A DNA stretch of 64,000 nt from Blastomussa wellsi (GCA_947652115.1 OX393573.1:7326421-7390420); one strand, 5' to 3'; shown: positions 20,480-30,665, counted from the stretch's first letter. The notes: generated by a model from the sequence alone, not told the origin. A program made the numbers and translations.

Positions 20480-20646
20480 ATCAAGATGAATTACAACGGC
20501 AACTGCACATCTTGTTGAACGATCAACGTCAAGTGGCTACTGGGTGTCGTACTGCAGGCATCACGACTACCAATACCATCACCAAAACCTATAAAGACAG
20601 TGGACACCCATCTGTGCGTCGTACTTCAACGCGAGTGAACCCTTAG
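20476..20646 (+). CDS. Small protein following the capsid gene
   Basis: An open 56-codon ORF starts MNQDELQRQLHILLNDQRQV and continues with a Thr-rich stretch (AGITTTNTITKTYKDSG). It overlaps the capsid stop by ATGA, which decides the start. No domain is recognised. Lengthening by frame changes cannot be excluded. Confidence 0.5.
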   Translation: MNQDELQRQLHILLNDQRQVATGCRTAGITTTNTITKTYKDSGHPSVRRTSTRVNP

Positions 20647-20651
20647 AGAGG

Positions 20652-21209
20652 ATGGAGACCGAGGTGTCCCTATCTAATGGGTTACATTCAAAGACTGCCA
20701 CGGCCTTGGAGCCCGATCTATTGTACCAGTTAGATGGCCTATTTGCATTTTATCATCAACAGTGGTGGTGTCACTGCGAGATGTTTTACCATTTCAAATG
20801 GAGTCATGGATGTTTGAACGCGTTGGCATTACTCATTGTGGCAGCGGGTATTGTCGTGGGATTCATCTTGGAAAACAGTATCGTCGTGGCCTATCTATCA
20901 GCTGCGGGAACCGTGGTAAAAGGATGGAACGATTTCAAAAAGTTTTCTTTCAAAGTCACCACGTGTCGTTTTGCCTACACCACTTACGACAAGACGTTGA
21001 TCGAATTGAGAACCTACATATGTGGTCTACAATTGGAGGAGTTTGAAGGATTCTTAATCAAAATGCAAAAATTAGATGACACGATCACGGATTTCACACC
21101 GTCTGTGTCCGACAACTGTGTGCAAGAGTATCAACAACGATTTCGCTATGATCACGTCGACAAAAGGAAATCGTACGTAGGTCAATCGTTCACATGTGCT
21201 CTCATGTGA
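20652..21209 (+). CDS. Two-membrane-segment protein, SLATT-like topology
   Basis: An intact ORF of 185 residues sits in an otherwise broken element. After a hydrophilic N-terminus (about 1-50), two hydrophobic helices sit close together: ALALLIVAAGIVVGFIL (about 57-73) and SIVVAYLSAAGTVV (about 75-88). They are followed by a long helical C-terminal region (KKFSFKV, KTLIELRTYI, FLIKMQKLDDTITDF). Two adjacent membrane helices before a long helical tail is the layout of SLATT-type proteins, which act as putative membrane effectors elsewhere. The resemblance is topological only. Neighbours are virion genes, so a membrane role in entry, exit or defence is speculative. Confidence 0.6.
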   Translation: METEVSLSNGLHSKTATALEPDLLYQLDGLFAFYHQQWWCHCEMFYHFKWSHGCLNALALLIVAAGIVVGFILENSIVVAYLSAAGTVVKGWNDFKKFSFKVTTCRFAYTTYDKTLIELRTYICGLQLEEFEGFLIKMQKLDDTITDFTPSVSDNCVQEYQQRFRYDHVDKRKSYVGQSFTCALM

Positions 21210-21267
21210 AAATAGAGAAGTATAAGAGCATGTGCGTCTAGGGTGCCGGGGACAGTTACATCCAGTG

Positions 21268-21606
21268 ATGGCCAAGGGAAAGACAAGAAGGAAAAAGAAA
21301 CGACAGAGAGGCGAAGCTTTAGCTCGACGCAAACCTCGTTTGGTAGACAAGATTGCCAAAGGCGCCAGTGTGTTTTTATTGGGACTCTCTCCTACATTTG
21401 CCACGGCAGCTATGAAATTACTGGGTCAAGCAGGTAAAGGTGTCAAAGACAATGTCGATCATTGCCGAAGACAAAGAGGTGGTGCACTGCTCGGCCTTCT
21501 CAAGAACGCTGCAAAGATCAGGTACAAACTCGGAAAGGACAGGAGGTATAAGAGAATGGGTGCAAAGGGCGTTACGGACAGTTACAACAGACGTTCTGCA
21601 CCGTAG
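21268..21606 (+). pseudogene. Basic core-type protein with hydrophobic centre (B)
   Basis: The protein starts MAKGKTRRKKKRQRGEALAR and has a central PTFATAAMKLLGQAGKGVKD segment. A second basic stretch with RRQRGG follows, and the open frame ends at 21,606 after 112 codons. A clear relative is the element C frame at 51,692-51,976, which shares RPTLQDKI-like, PTFAT and GKGVKDN motifs. The arginine-rich start and short amphipathic middle suggest a virion core or membrane-lytic protein, without proof. The end may be frameshifted relative to C. Confidence 0.6.
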
Positions 21607-21611
21607 GAAGT

Positions 21612-21895
21612 ATGAAACGATTACGATGCCAGCGTACTTTCTTGGAGGCCATTCTCAAAGAGGCCAATCGGTACAGGAGACAAGAGATGTTAGAACATGC
21701 CAAAGCTATTAAATCAACGCTGTCAGCGAAATGGTTCTGAATCTGTTAAGGAACAGAATCCCCATTCATCCAATCACCATGGCCACACTGCGCGAAGTGG
21801 GGAAATGCAAAAATTCACTGAAGAGACGACGAGAACATCTCCAAAAACAAAACGGTGCTGGATTCTGGCAAGGTTTACATTGACGCAGCAAGTGG
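21612..21895 (+). pseudogene. Basic helical protein of element B
   Basis: The start reads MKRLRCQRTFLEAILKEANR and soon hits a stop and frame changes. Later pieces include a GAGFWQGLH segment near 21,860. The corresponding gene in element C (51,689-51,226) has the same opening and a GSGFWKGLR segment, which shows that both are one family. Function unknown; likely a structural or DNA-binding late protein. Confidence 0.5.
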
Positions 21896-21943
21896 AGTAT
21901 TGGCAAACGTGTTACGAAACGTTACTCCAACAACATTTCGAAC

Positions 21944-22568
21944 ATGACAGAAGAGGTCATGGTCCCTACCAAAGAGTTGGAGCAATTGATTCAGTATTAC
22001 AAAGAAGTTATGGATAATGTCTTGTTGAACAAAACGGGTCGTTTGGCCGCTGAAAGCCACGTGTTACTGAAAAACAAATCGATTCCCGATGCTTTAGCCA
22101 TCTGGAGAATGAAACCGTTGGCATGGGAGAGAGGTCGATTCACCAAACACGTTAGTTTGGTGCCGTGTCGGGTCGTCGTGCTGCTGCTGATGTAGACTTG
22201 AAGAAGAGGAAGACGAAGAAGTAGAAGGGAAATTGGTGAGTGGACCTTTGGAAACCATGTTAAAGCAATTGATCAAGAGTGCTTCTCGAGGGGAGCAAAG
22301 AAGAAATCAAAGAGGCAAGACCAAAGAGGCACCCTCTACGTCAGGAGTTAAAATGAAACCACCTCCAACCAAATCATCCATTCCACCCAATTCAGAACTA
22401 GGAACACTTCTATCAGAGACCGACAGCTTACTAGGTAAAGGCAAAGGCAAGAAAGGAAAAGGCAAAAAATCTAAAGGCAAACGCAAGAACGAAGCGGAAA
22501 AATTAAAACCTCAACCCAGTTGGGACGATTGGGCCCAGAAGAAAAAGCTTTGCCGACAGTTAGACTAA
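21944..22568 (+). pseudogene. Lys/Pro-rich late protein of element B
   Basis: The start MTEEVMVPTKELEQLIQYYK leads to DNVLLNKTGRLAAESHVLL. A frame change near 22,195 passes into a Lys/Gly-rich tract (GKGKGKKGKGKKSKGK) and a C-terminal PSWDDWAQKKK. Element C has the same plan (LLNKAARLSAEKQLL ... PGWEDWAKGKK), so it is one gene in two frames here. Disordered basic tails suggest DNA or membrane contact. No enzymatic motif is visible. Confidence 0.55.
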
Positions 22569-22574
22569 GACGAG

Positions 22575-23080
22575 ACCGAGGAGGAGGACGACGACTACAA
22601 AGAGAAAGATCTATCAAGGCAGTGGGTTCGATCTTCAAAAGCTAACGGCAAAGACCGTGATCGAATTTCATTGGCCCGGTTATCAGTACATGGGACCTGG
22701 AATCAAATTGGCCAAGAGACTGAAACAAGGCGATCCGGGCATCAATCGACTCGACAAGATTGCCAAACAGCACGACATCGATAGGCCATTTCCGAGTTCC
22801 CTTGACCCTCTATTTCAAAACGAGTCTAAGTGCGAAAGTTTTGTGATGGTAATTAGTTTTGCTTTCCATATGAATGAAAACTCATTTTCATTACAAAGAC
22901 TTTGCACTTAGACTCGCCTTGAAATAGAGGCACAAGCGAACTCGGAAATGGCCTATTACAGTCACGCCAAGAATTTGAGGAACAAGTGGAAAGTGGACGA
23001 GAAGATGATCAAGGCCATTGCCAAGCTACCTGGAAGTAAAACCATGACCGAAAGAAGTCAACAAAAAATTCAAGTTGTGA
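22575..23080 (+). pseudogene. PLA2-like protein of element B, split by a MITE
   Basis: The pattern EFHWPGYQYMGPGIKL, then GINRLDKIAKQHDID, matches the phospholipase A2-like domain found in parvovirus capsids and some Polinton-like viruses. There a Gly-rich loop (Y-x-GPG) binds calcium and the HD pair is catalytic. It is thought to breach endosomal membranes. A 172-bp MITE enters two codons after HD. The frame resumes with YSHAKNLRNKWKVDEKMI-like sequence and drifts out of frame at the end (near 23,060). The intact relative is at 50,175-50,510. Confidence 0.75.
22783..22954. mobile_element. 172-bp MITE inside the PLA2-like gene
   Basis: The inverted ends are AGGCCATTTCCGAGTT and AACTCGGAAATGGCCT, and the arms extend about 70 bp (CCTCTATTTCAA, CGAGTCTAAGTGC). 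Flanking AT dinucleotides (22,781-22,782 and 22,955-22,956) can be a 2-bp duplication; alternatively the ends are TAGGCC with none. Removing the MITE and one AT returns the PLA2-like reading frame seen in element C. No coding capacity. Confidence 0.85.
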
Positions 23081-23334
23081 CCTTCAAAAAACTTTATTTG
23101 CATTACATTTAAGAATTGTATGGGCGGCCATTTTGAATAAATTAAAACGCGACTTATTGCGTGACGTCATTGCAACTTTTCTTGATGTAACGCATTGTTG
23201 TGTGACAATAAAGAATTATCACGTGTTCAAAATCCTGTCTTTTAATTGGTTCCAGGGTGATGGGGTGTGCTTTTCAGAAAAATCATGTGTTTGATATCCG
23301 TTTTCTGATTGGTCCATTCAAATTTCCATGCCTC

Positions 23335-23954
23335 CTCGTGTGTAGCCTGTGTGCGCATGAAGTCCTCTCATGTTTTTCTCAGAATCCGCGAGTGATTTTT
23401 TCAGTAAAGGACAACGAAACAAATGGAGTTTTTCTTTGTGGAAAAGCGAGTCTTCAGGACAGTGAGAGCGTAAAGGTAAGTAATTTCATTCACATTCACT
23501 ACTTGTTTTTTTTACGAGCTAAATTACATGACATTCGATTTTTTTTCTCACCAAAATACTCCTTGCGGACGTGTCGGTTTGTGTTTGAGCAGCCTGTTGT
23601 TATGATGTTGTTCTCATTCTTTGTTGAAATAAATTTCTTTTAACCAGTCCTTTACCCAGCTGTTAATGACATTCATTGAACTAAAATCATAAACTAACCC
23701 TTCAGGCCGTCTAAAACGCTAAAACGATTGCTACGCGTTTACTTTTCATTGCTCGCACCGATAAAATTATAATTATCAACGCGTAATACAAATTCGTCGT
23801 TCTTTTTGTTTTCAAGTTTTTCGCTAAATATTATTTTTTCATCTGCCTTCTTTACTCAACAAAGATGGAAACCCTTTGATGGATGTTGTCACCATGACAA
23901 CCATCGTTTGATGGGACCTGTCAAATATTCCTTATACGAGCCCATATGACTACT
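23335..23954 (-). repeat. Right terminal inverted repeat of element B
   Basis: About 620 bp are the inverted counterpart of 11,978-12,668, ending in ATGACTACT. Shared stretches include CAAACGATGG, TTAGCGAAAAACTTG and ACAAGTAGT read on the minus strand. It is followed by GACGTG, the right target duplication (23,955-23,960). Confidence 0.9.
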
Positions 23955-23960
23955 GACGTG
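23955..23960. repeat. Right target-site duplication of element B (GACGTG)
   Basis: Six bases abut the right terminus, one mismatch from the left copy. They lie 18 bp downstream (minus strand) of the splice donor of the next ankyrin exon. Confidence 0.7.
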
Positions 23961-23978
23961 AATGAAGGCTCAACTTAC

Positions 23979-24077
23979 CCTGTCTACAGCATAGATATCT
24001 GCACCATGTTCCAACAACAACTTGACTATCTCCTCGCGCCCATACCAAGCTGCGAGGTGAAGGGGTGTCAGTGAAAA
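23979..24077 (-). CDS. Ankyrin-repeat exon of the Mind-bomb-like gene
   Basis: Exactly 99 bp, one 33-residue ankyrin repeat, lies between a CTCTTTCAG acceptor and a GTAAGT donor. It reads [20 protein letters not shown] with the canonical TPLHLAA-x-x-G and a following HGAD-type turn. Phase is 0 at both ends. Ankyrin repeats bind protein partners; in Mind-bomb they form the middle region. The donor lies 18 bp from the insertion point of element B. Confidence 0.85.
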
Positions 24078-24502
24078 CTGAAAGAGACATATGGCAACAT
24101 TTAAATACATGCTGGTTTTATTAGTTTTAATCTTTTTATTATTTTGAATTTGGCAAGTTTACCCACAAGCATTATTTCACCGCTACCCAATTTCTGCATA
24201 TACTTCATGGTAGCATCATATATAGTCACCCACCATATGTAGTCACCACGGTAGTGTTTAACATTGCCATATATGGTATATTCTACAATGGAGGACCACA
24301 TGTGAACTAACATGAAGTATATGTCCCAATTTCAGTCTGTAATGTTGATAGTCTATTGTGGCAATTATAACAAAAGAATGGCATTACTTTAATACAAGAA
24401 AGGTTTTTGGATTTTTAAATCCCATCAAATCTCGTGAAACTTCCCCTCCATATGATTTTTCCCTCATGGTGTAAAAACTCAGGTGAAAAAATATTTATTT
24501 AC

Positions 24503-24616
24503 CTTATCCCTTTGGTTTACATCTTCCCCATCTCTTAGAAGCATCTTGACTGTGTTCCATTTTCCATTTATCGAAGCTCTGTGTAGTCTGAATCGAAGCT
24601 CTGAGTGTCTGGTCGA
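24503..24616 (-). CDS. Ankyrin-repeat exon of the Mind-bomb-like gene
   Basis: An exon of 114 bp (38 codons, phase 0) sits between a GTATCAG acceptor and a GTAAAT donor. It includes LHRASINGKWNTVKMLLRDG and DVNQRDK, a clear ankyrin repeat with the LH-x-A and DVN turns. It precedes the 23,979 exon by a 425-bp intron. An exon joining it to 27,262 may be missing, but phases agree directly. Confidence 0.8.
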
Positions 24617-24694
24617 CTGATACAATACAAAAGAATTAATATCTCTCGGACACCGCCATTCATGGAAAAATGTAATTGCCGCCTCAAGTGTGCT

Positions 24695-25465
24695 TTAGGT
24701 TGAGCTAGATTTTAAATCACAGATACCACGGTAATAATTGTCGTTCACGGCAGAGCTACCCTCGCCTTTTCTTGCTTTCCCAGATCCACTGAAGTAGATT
24801 TTACATATTGTTGAACTTTGTAAAGATTGACTATTGTTTTCGACATGAAATGATAGAACAGTTTTCAATTGAACGCAAGCTATGAGAAACCTTTTTTCGG
24901 TTGTAATTTTTAATAGCGTGCAATTTTGGTCCAGCGGCTGTCTATAAAACCCTCTACATTCATTCATCACAAGTGAAATTTCAACGTTTGTGTTCATGAT
25001 TGGATGAACGACGTTTCGTCACTAGTGAAATCTTATCGTTCGCGTTTCTGATTGGCAAAGCTCTAAATCGGTATGATTATTAACGAGAATTTCAATGAGT
25101 AAATGAAATGAAATAAAGACTTTTACAGAAAACAAACTTCAAAGACAAATACCAAGAAACTTTAAAAAGTAGCCTAGGTAGCTAACAGTGAAATTACTTT
25201 ACGGACACCCGACAAAAGGCTTTAACATTTTCTCTTACATTGAACTCGCTTTGCTGACATTTTCGGTCACTGCTTATCTGGGTACTGAACGTTTCAGTTG
25301 TAATGCGAGTTTCCACTCACATGACCAAAAATGTGAATCGAAAACCATTCAGTGGACAGAGTCAAGAAACTACGACATTATAGACTATAAATAAAAAAAA
25401 AAGAACTTCTCAAAGTTTCAGGCGTGTGCATTGTTCCAAACTTCAGATATTGGTCGAAATGTCTC

Positions 25466-25500
<35 letters not shown>

Positions 25501-25930
25501 ATTGGTCTACCTCAGTGAAACATCAACATGGCGGCCAGAAATAGTGTAAACATCTGGAGTTTACTTTGGTTATCTAGGTGACTGGTTAGCTGTTTTGAAC
25601 AAACAAATGTTCATATAAACACTTTTCCTAATACTTAAACTTCTAAAATGGCTAAATCTCGTGAGATAAGTATGTGCTTTTTGACATATATGATTGTAAC
25701 TGTAAGTCACACACCGCCATAACACTGGAATTGAAATTGCTATAGTTTCCGAACGAAGGACGCTGTTGAGCTGAAAAGTTGTACACATATATAAATTTAG
25801 CATCTCTTATGCCTGATGAGTATAAAAAGTCTGGTGGCTCTTTGGTTTTGGATTTTAGAATTTTATGACGTCATGTGAAAACGCTGTATCCTTCGAAAAT
25901 CAAACCGTTCTACAGGTTAATGCGTTTCAA
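24695..25930. other. Intron, no gene recognised
   Basis: Between the exons at 24,616 and 27,262. The open frame on the minus strand at 24,997-24,695 has no domain and no convincing splice sites. An 80-bp AT-rich stretch near 25,390 has an A run. Nothing else is supported. Confidence 0.5.
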
Positions 25931-25959
25931 GATTGATAATACATCATTTGGTGCCATGC

Positions 25960-26440
25960 TTGACCGTGACTGTGTTTCGTCCGCTGTTTAATCTGCATGT
26001 ACAGATGATAAGTTACATCAAGCAGACCCAGCTGAATAGCTTCTCTACCGATGCCAAAATTGACAAAGAAGCGGACAAAAGACGGGCAAAGGGTAACAGC
26101 GCCTTTGGAAGGCTATCCAAGAGGGTGTGGAATAACAACCTTAAAACAAAGAGAAAGATCAGTGTCTCTATAGTCGTCGTGTTGATCGCCCTTCCTTATC
26201 TTACAGTTCTGAATCATGGGTCGCCTATCGCTGTCACATTCATCTACTTGAAAGATTCCACCAGCGCTGTCTGTGTACCATTCTCAGAATTCACTGGAGT
26301 GACTATGTCACCAATTTGGAGGTCCTCGAGAAAGCTGGGATCACTAGCATTGAGACCAGCTCTCTGAAGACGCTGCTTTGCTGGGCGGAACACAGGTCTG
26401 TCTGGAATGCCTGACTACCGCCTATCAAATATATCACACT
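25960..26440 (+). pseudogene. LINE (RTE-like) reverse transcriptase C-terminal scrap
   Basis: The first frame reads KIDKEADKRRAKGNSAFGRL then KRVWNNNLKTKRKISV. A shifted frame supplies SESWVAY, LLERFHQRCLCTILRI and W-SDYVTNLEVLEKAGI. These are typical of the end of reverse transcriptases of RTE-like or related LINEs. One frameshift and 5' truncation leave it dead. Orientation is opposite to the host gene. Confidence 0.65.
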
Positions 26441-27261
26441 ATTGTTAGATTAACTTTTCTTAAATAATGAGATCGGCATCAGCAGCGAAATAGGCAGAAA
26501 AACAGCGCTTATCATTCCACTATTACGCCATTTTACCATATTAGGGCCGCAATGGAACACGTAAAATATGCCACGGTATTACACTACAGAAACAAAAATG
26601 GCCGCATAGTAGGGAATAATAAATCCCTAACATATAATATGAGCAGCCATTTTGCTCATGGCTCGTATTTTTCCTCGACCCTACGCAACTCGAAATATAT
26701 CCGCTCGTATTATAGGAGCTGCGGTGGCCAGAAGGGCCGCTAAACAGAGTCCATACTCTGCATTACTCATAGACCCATGCAGTTCATTTTTCATTGTCAG
26801 ATTTGCTAGCGGCATGGATGGCGGGAATGAACGTACGTACGACGTATGACGTATGACGAACAACGTCGCTCGCGGTGGCCATGCTACAAAATAGCTCGAT
26901 CTTAGATTGGCATTTACAGCTTTGACATTGGACATTCATATTACGTCAATTGAGAGCTGTTACAACAAGATATTCAGTGACCAATATCAAATGACCACAG
27001 CAGTCCCAGGCTCAGGTGTAGATTTCATCAAAGTCTAAATTGAGTTGGGGTTTTAATTCGCCCAAGGTGCGGAAATAACCGCTTCAATGTGTCCTCTTCC
27101 CGGTAGATTCCAATTTTTAGGTGGGGAACGGGATTTGCCAATTTTTGAATAGAAGTTTGCGTTCTTTTTATAACTGTTTGGGTTCAAATTTGGAAGGTCC
27201 TATGATTTAGGAGAAGTGGACTTATTTTTGGGGAAAGGGGACGTTTGAAATTTAACGGTAC

Positions 27262-27573
27262 CTTTTGGAAGTCTGGCGAGGTCACAGCATCATCAACGCC
27301 ATCACTTGTTAAAGAGTGAATAGACCTTGCCTCAACTCTCCCTGCACCTTCCTGTGACAGTAACTCTGTTAAATACGATGTAGCCTTGAGTGGGAAAGTG
27401 CTACGATTGTAATCTGCCATAAAAGGAGAATGCTGTATTCCTGCATCAGATTTAGCCGCCAAACTCGTTAATTTCTCTGCGTTGTCTAACTTATGTTGAG
27501 TTGATCCAAGTCTTGGTAAATGTGATTTGTAGAAGCTGCCAGCGGAGCTTGAAGTTACACACATCAAGTTCAC
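27262..27573 (-). CDS. Mind-bomb-like exon following the second MIB/HERC2 domain
   Basis: A 312-bp exon (104 codons, phase 0) lies between a TTTCTTAG acceptor and a GTACCG donor. Its start VNLMCV then GSFYKSHLPRLG continues the previous exon exactly as in Mind-bomb, where a similar segment follows the second MIB/HERC2 domain. The rest is Ser/Leu-rich and predicted to be disordered; I do not see the SH3-like repeat usually found next in Mind-bomb. Phase matches the exons on both sides. Confidence 0.75.
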
Positions 27574-29193
27574 CTAAGAAAGTGATAAAACACATAGAGG
27601 GCTCCTTGGAATTCCTTGACAAGGTATTAGAGGGAATTAGGTTTCAAATCAAAAATGGTAAAACAGGGAGCTATTTCAAAAAAGAAAGTGTTTCTTTTCT
27701 GGAATGACTTCTTGGGTTAGCGATGTGTGGGCAACATTGTGTTGCATAGCTGGCGGGTTTTCGAGCACGAATGATTTGTTTCAACAGCAGAGCCATGAGG
27801 AATCGAATAACCACTCTTCTCTGGCTTTGTCGTTTTCTTCTCGGTACATGCTCTACCACTCAAACAAACCATTCCCGCCAGTTATGCAGGCTACATTGTA
27901 GCCAAGTATGAACTTTACTCTGATTAGACAGTGTCAAAATGTCAAAATGTCAAATGAATGATTATAGTGGTCATGCACTTAGCAACATCAAGCTAATTCT
28001 CAGACATGCCACTCAAACAGAGGGAAACAAATATTTCAAATAAACTTAACAAGCTTGAAAATCCCAACTGGCGGGAGGCGAACCAGTGTAACAACTATGT
28101 AAATATTGAATCCCCGAGGGTCAAAATTTTACGAGAAAATTTGCCACAATATTTACATTACAACTTAGTACACAAAGGTACCGGTATATCTCTGCATTTG
28201 TTTTTCAATAGATTGTTACAATCTATAGTTAAATCACTTCAGTCACAAGAACTTTCAATTTCTGACATATCCAAATTTTCTTTTGAGTTTGTGACGATAA
28301 TTTTAACAATATCTGAACAACAAGTGTTCACCAGTTTGTTTGTCTCCCAAAAACATGTTTACATTACCAATTATGAACTTCACTCTGATTGGATACTGTA
28401 ACTGCCATGTACATAGTTTACCCATGAAGTAATACCGTTTCGTTTCCTCAGAAACGAAACAAAAATAAAAATATGTAGCTGGACAGAGTTGCAAAATCTT
28501 CAAATCGAACGTATATGCACAATGGTAATAGATGGAATTTGCATAGCGCACTTTATAGTATACACTATATAGCACTCTTATAGGCCCAGGTATTTAAATT
28601 GACCAGTGAAGACCGTGGGTGATTTATCATGACAAACGGCCACAGGCAGCCCAAGCTCACGATGAGAGGCGTATTAAACAAGACGTTCCAGGATGAAAGG
28701 GGCCTCTGGCCATTCTCACGTCCAGTTGTCAGTCAATTGTCAAAGCATAAACAGCTGCGGCTATTTTAAAGACAGTTACTGGGAAAATTTGTTTCATTTT
28801 TGCTGAGAATGCTGTGAGAGACATTAGCAAGCCATATTTTATTTTTATCCAGGTTGTTTTTTTATTTCATAGGATTTTGAAGTATGTTTAGTTTGCAGGA
28901 CGTTTGACTCAAAACAGCACGGGATGGAAACAAGAGTACAAATGTGCATTACACGCCCGAAAGGTGTGAGATATGGGGGGGGGGGGCTATCCTTTTTTTG
29001 TTGTGTTACAAAGAGGCAATTTGAGTTCCCATACAAATTCTTGTAAATCGCGTCTTTGAAACATAACACCGCTCGCTGTCTAGAGTTGCATTCTTTTCAT
29101 TTACGGTAAAACTCCTTGTATCGTAAGTTTGGGCTGCTTGTGGAACGACAACTTTAAAACTGAGTAAGAGTTATGTCATTCCGGTTTACTCAC

Positions 29194-29413
29194 CTTTCCC
29201 TGACAGCCTAACCTGTAGGTGCCCTCTGTACCAGATTCCCATGAGACATCAACTGATGGGTTTCCCAGCCAGTTTGTTATTTTCGTCACGGTACCAAACG
29301 TTCCGCCATCTTGGTTGCCATAATCCCAGTCTGGACCCCTCAAAACTTTTGCACCAGGATAAATCCCTCGTGCTTGAGTTTTCAGTGTTGTACTCCTTCT
29401 TTCTACGGGAATT
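29194..29413 (-). CDS. Second MIB/HERC2-domain exon
   Basis: A 220-bp exon (one base finishing the previous codon, then 73 codons) has a TTTATGTAG acceptor and a GTGAGT donor. It reads LKTQARGIYPGAKVLRGPDW, then YGNQDGGTFGTVTKI and VSWESGTEGTYRLGCQGK. This is the MIB/HERC2 fold, with its PDW, QDGG, GTV and W-x-x-GT-x-x-YR landmarks. In Mind-bomb the paired domains bind Notch-ligand tails. Phase joins the ZZ exon at 30,087 and the 27,573 exon. Confidence 0.9.
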
Positions 29414-30086
29414 CTACATAAATAAGAAAAAGACTAACAAAATCGGCCCTATTCACATCTACACTCTATCATACAATACTCGAATATCTGCAACATTGCA
29501 TGTGATTGGCTAATGCCCATGATTTATTTGAGTACAAATGCATGGATATAACATCACTACATGGTATAACTCGCACGCTCGATCAGAGTTCAAAGTCCAC
29601 GTCAGTTTTTTGAAGTTAAAAGAAAACATTCATCTTCAACCTTCAATGAGAAACAAGCCGCCAAATATCGCTCACCTTGAGAAATTGAATTAATCTGATT
29701 TCTGTCGGCGTGCGTTGTGGATTTTGATCACCCACATTATTCTTACCACATTTTTAATGACATGGGGTGAATTAACCAAAAACGTGAGTTTTAAGTTCAT
29801 GTAAAATACCATCTTGCTCTTTTGTCATAAATACATTTATTTTCTTTGTGGAACTAACTACAAATCTGGTTAGGTTTGGCTAGATTGCACCAAAATTCAT
29901 GGTGGGCAGTGCTTATAACTATCTAAAACATATCTGTTGGAAGAAAAACTGAAGAATGAAATCTGATGTCCATTAAGGCAGGTGTTTAATTGCTGTACTA
30001 TCGAGGAATACCTGATCACGTTGAACAACAAATATTTTTTTATGAACAACATGAAAATCACGTCAGGCTAGATGACAGGCTCTTAC

Positions 30087-30267
30087 CCATTGTCAAGTGA
30101 AGCATCATCATATCTCTTGAAAGCATGGTCTTTAATGTGTTCATCACCCATGTAACATGATGTACACAAGTTTATGAAGGAATCCTTGCAATCCAAGCAG
30201 TTCCAGCGCATTCCCAAAATTGGGTCTTGATTACATGCACAGCAGAGAAAACCTTCATGCTTGGTAC
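30087..30267 (-). CDS. ZZ zinc-finger exon of the Mind-bomb-like gene
   Basis: A 181-bp exon enters in phase 1 and leaves in phase 2, with a TTTTCTAAG acceptor and a GTAAGA donor. It reads TKHEGFLCCACNQDPILGMR, then WNCLDCKDSF, LCTSCYMG and HAFKRY. The CxxC...CxxC...CxxC...H arrangement is a ZZ zinc finger, which sits between the two MIB/HERC2 domains in Mind-bomb. The join to exon 1 rebuilds a Gly codon. Acceptor and donor are on the expected sides. Confidence 0.9.
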
Positions 30268-30410
30268 CTTAGAAAAAGGCGAAAGGTTGCTATCAATGAT
30301 CAGACGCTACACTATAGATAACAATTTAATAATTATTTTTCTAACTTCGATGCCGAGCAGGCAAACAAAATCAAAGTCAACTCATTGCACCACACTTTGC
30401 AATTCATGTA

Positions 30411-30665
30411 ATGCACATATCAGTGTTAAGCCCGAGGGAGGGGGGGGTTGGGCTGCCCACGGGACTTTGACTGTGAGGTTTGTCCCCGGGGTCGGGATTT
30501 TGATCGGGAATTTTTACATGGCCGCTATTTTTAATAGTGGAGAAGTGGACGATTTTGATACTTTTGACCAATTATGTTGTCCCAGAGGTGGGGAATTTGA
30601 CTTATCTTTTCAGAAAATGTCAAAATCCCCCCCCCCTCCCTCAGGCTTAACATTGATAGGTGCAT
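30411..30665. mobile_element. 255-bp MITE in intron 1
   Basis: Inverted arms of about 36 bp have three or so mismatches: ATGCACATATCAGTGTTAAG ... GAGGGAGGGGGGG on the left, and the reverse complement of ATGCACCTATCAATGTTAAG with the same G run on the right. The G/C runs at its inner ends are unusually long. No ORF of note. It lies between the ZZ exon and the Ngaro element. Confidence 0.75.

Larger units (their letters stand above)
11978..23954 (+). mobile_element. Polinton/Maverick element B, full-ended but decayed
   Basis: The element is 11,977 bp with inverted ends AGTAGTCAT...ATGACTACT, long terminal inverted repeats and a 6-bp target duplication. Plus-strand genes are, in order: an unknown protein, integrase with chromodomain, penton, basic core-like protein, major capsid, a small protein, a two-membrane-segment protein, several basic proteins and a PLA2-like protein. 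I found no polymerase B, packaging ATPase or protease, so it probably lost its replication half. A 2.3-kb LINE (16,632-18,908) and a 172-bp MITE (22,783-22,954) are nested inside. Most genes carry frameshifts. It sits in an intron of the Mind-bomb-like gene. Confidence 0.9.

Noticed and set aside
24695..24997. 100-codon minus-strand ORF near the ankyrin exons
   Set aside because: No ankyrin or other motif, and no convincing splice sites.
28006..28401. 131-codon plus-strand ORF in the intron between exons at 29.2 and 27.6 kb
   Set aside because: Antisense to the host gene, no recognised domain, AT-rich; likely a chance open frame.
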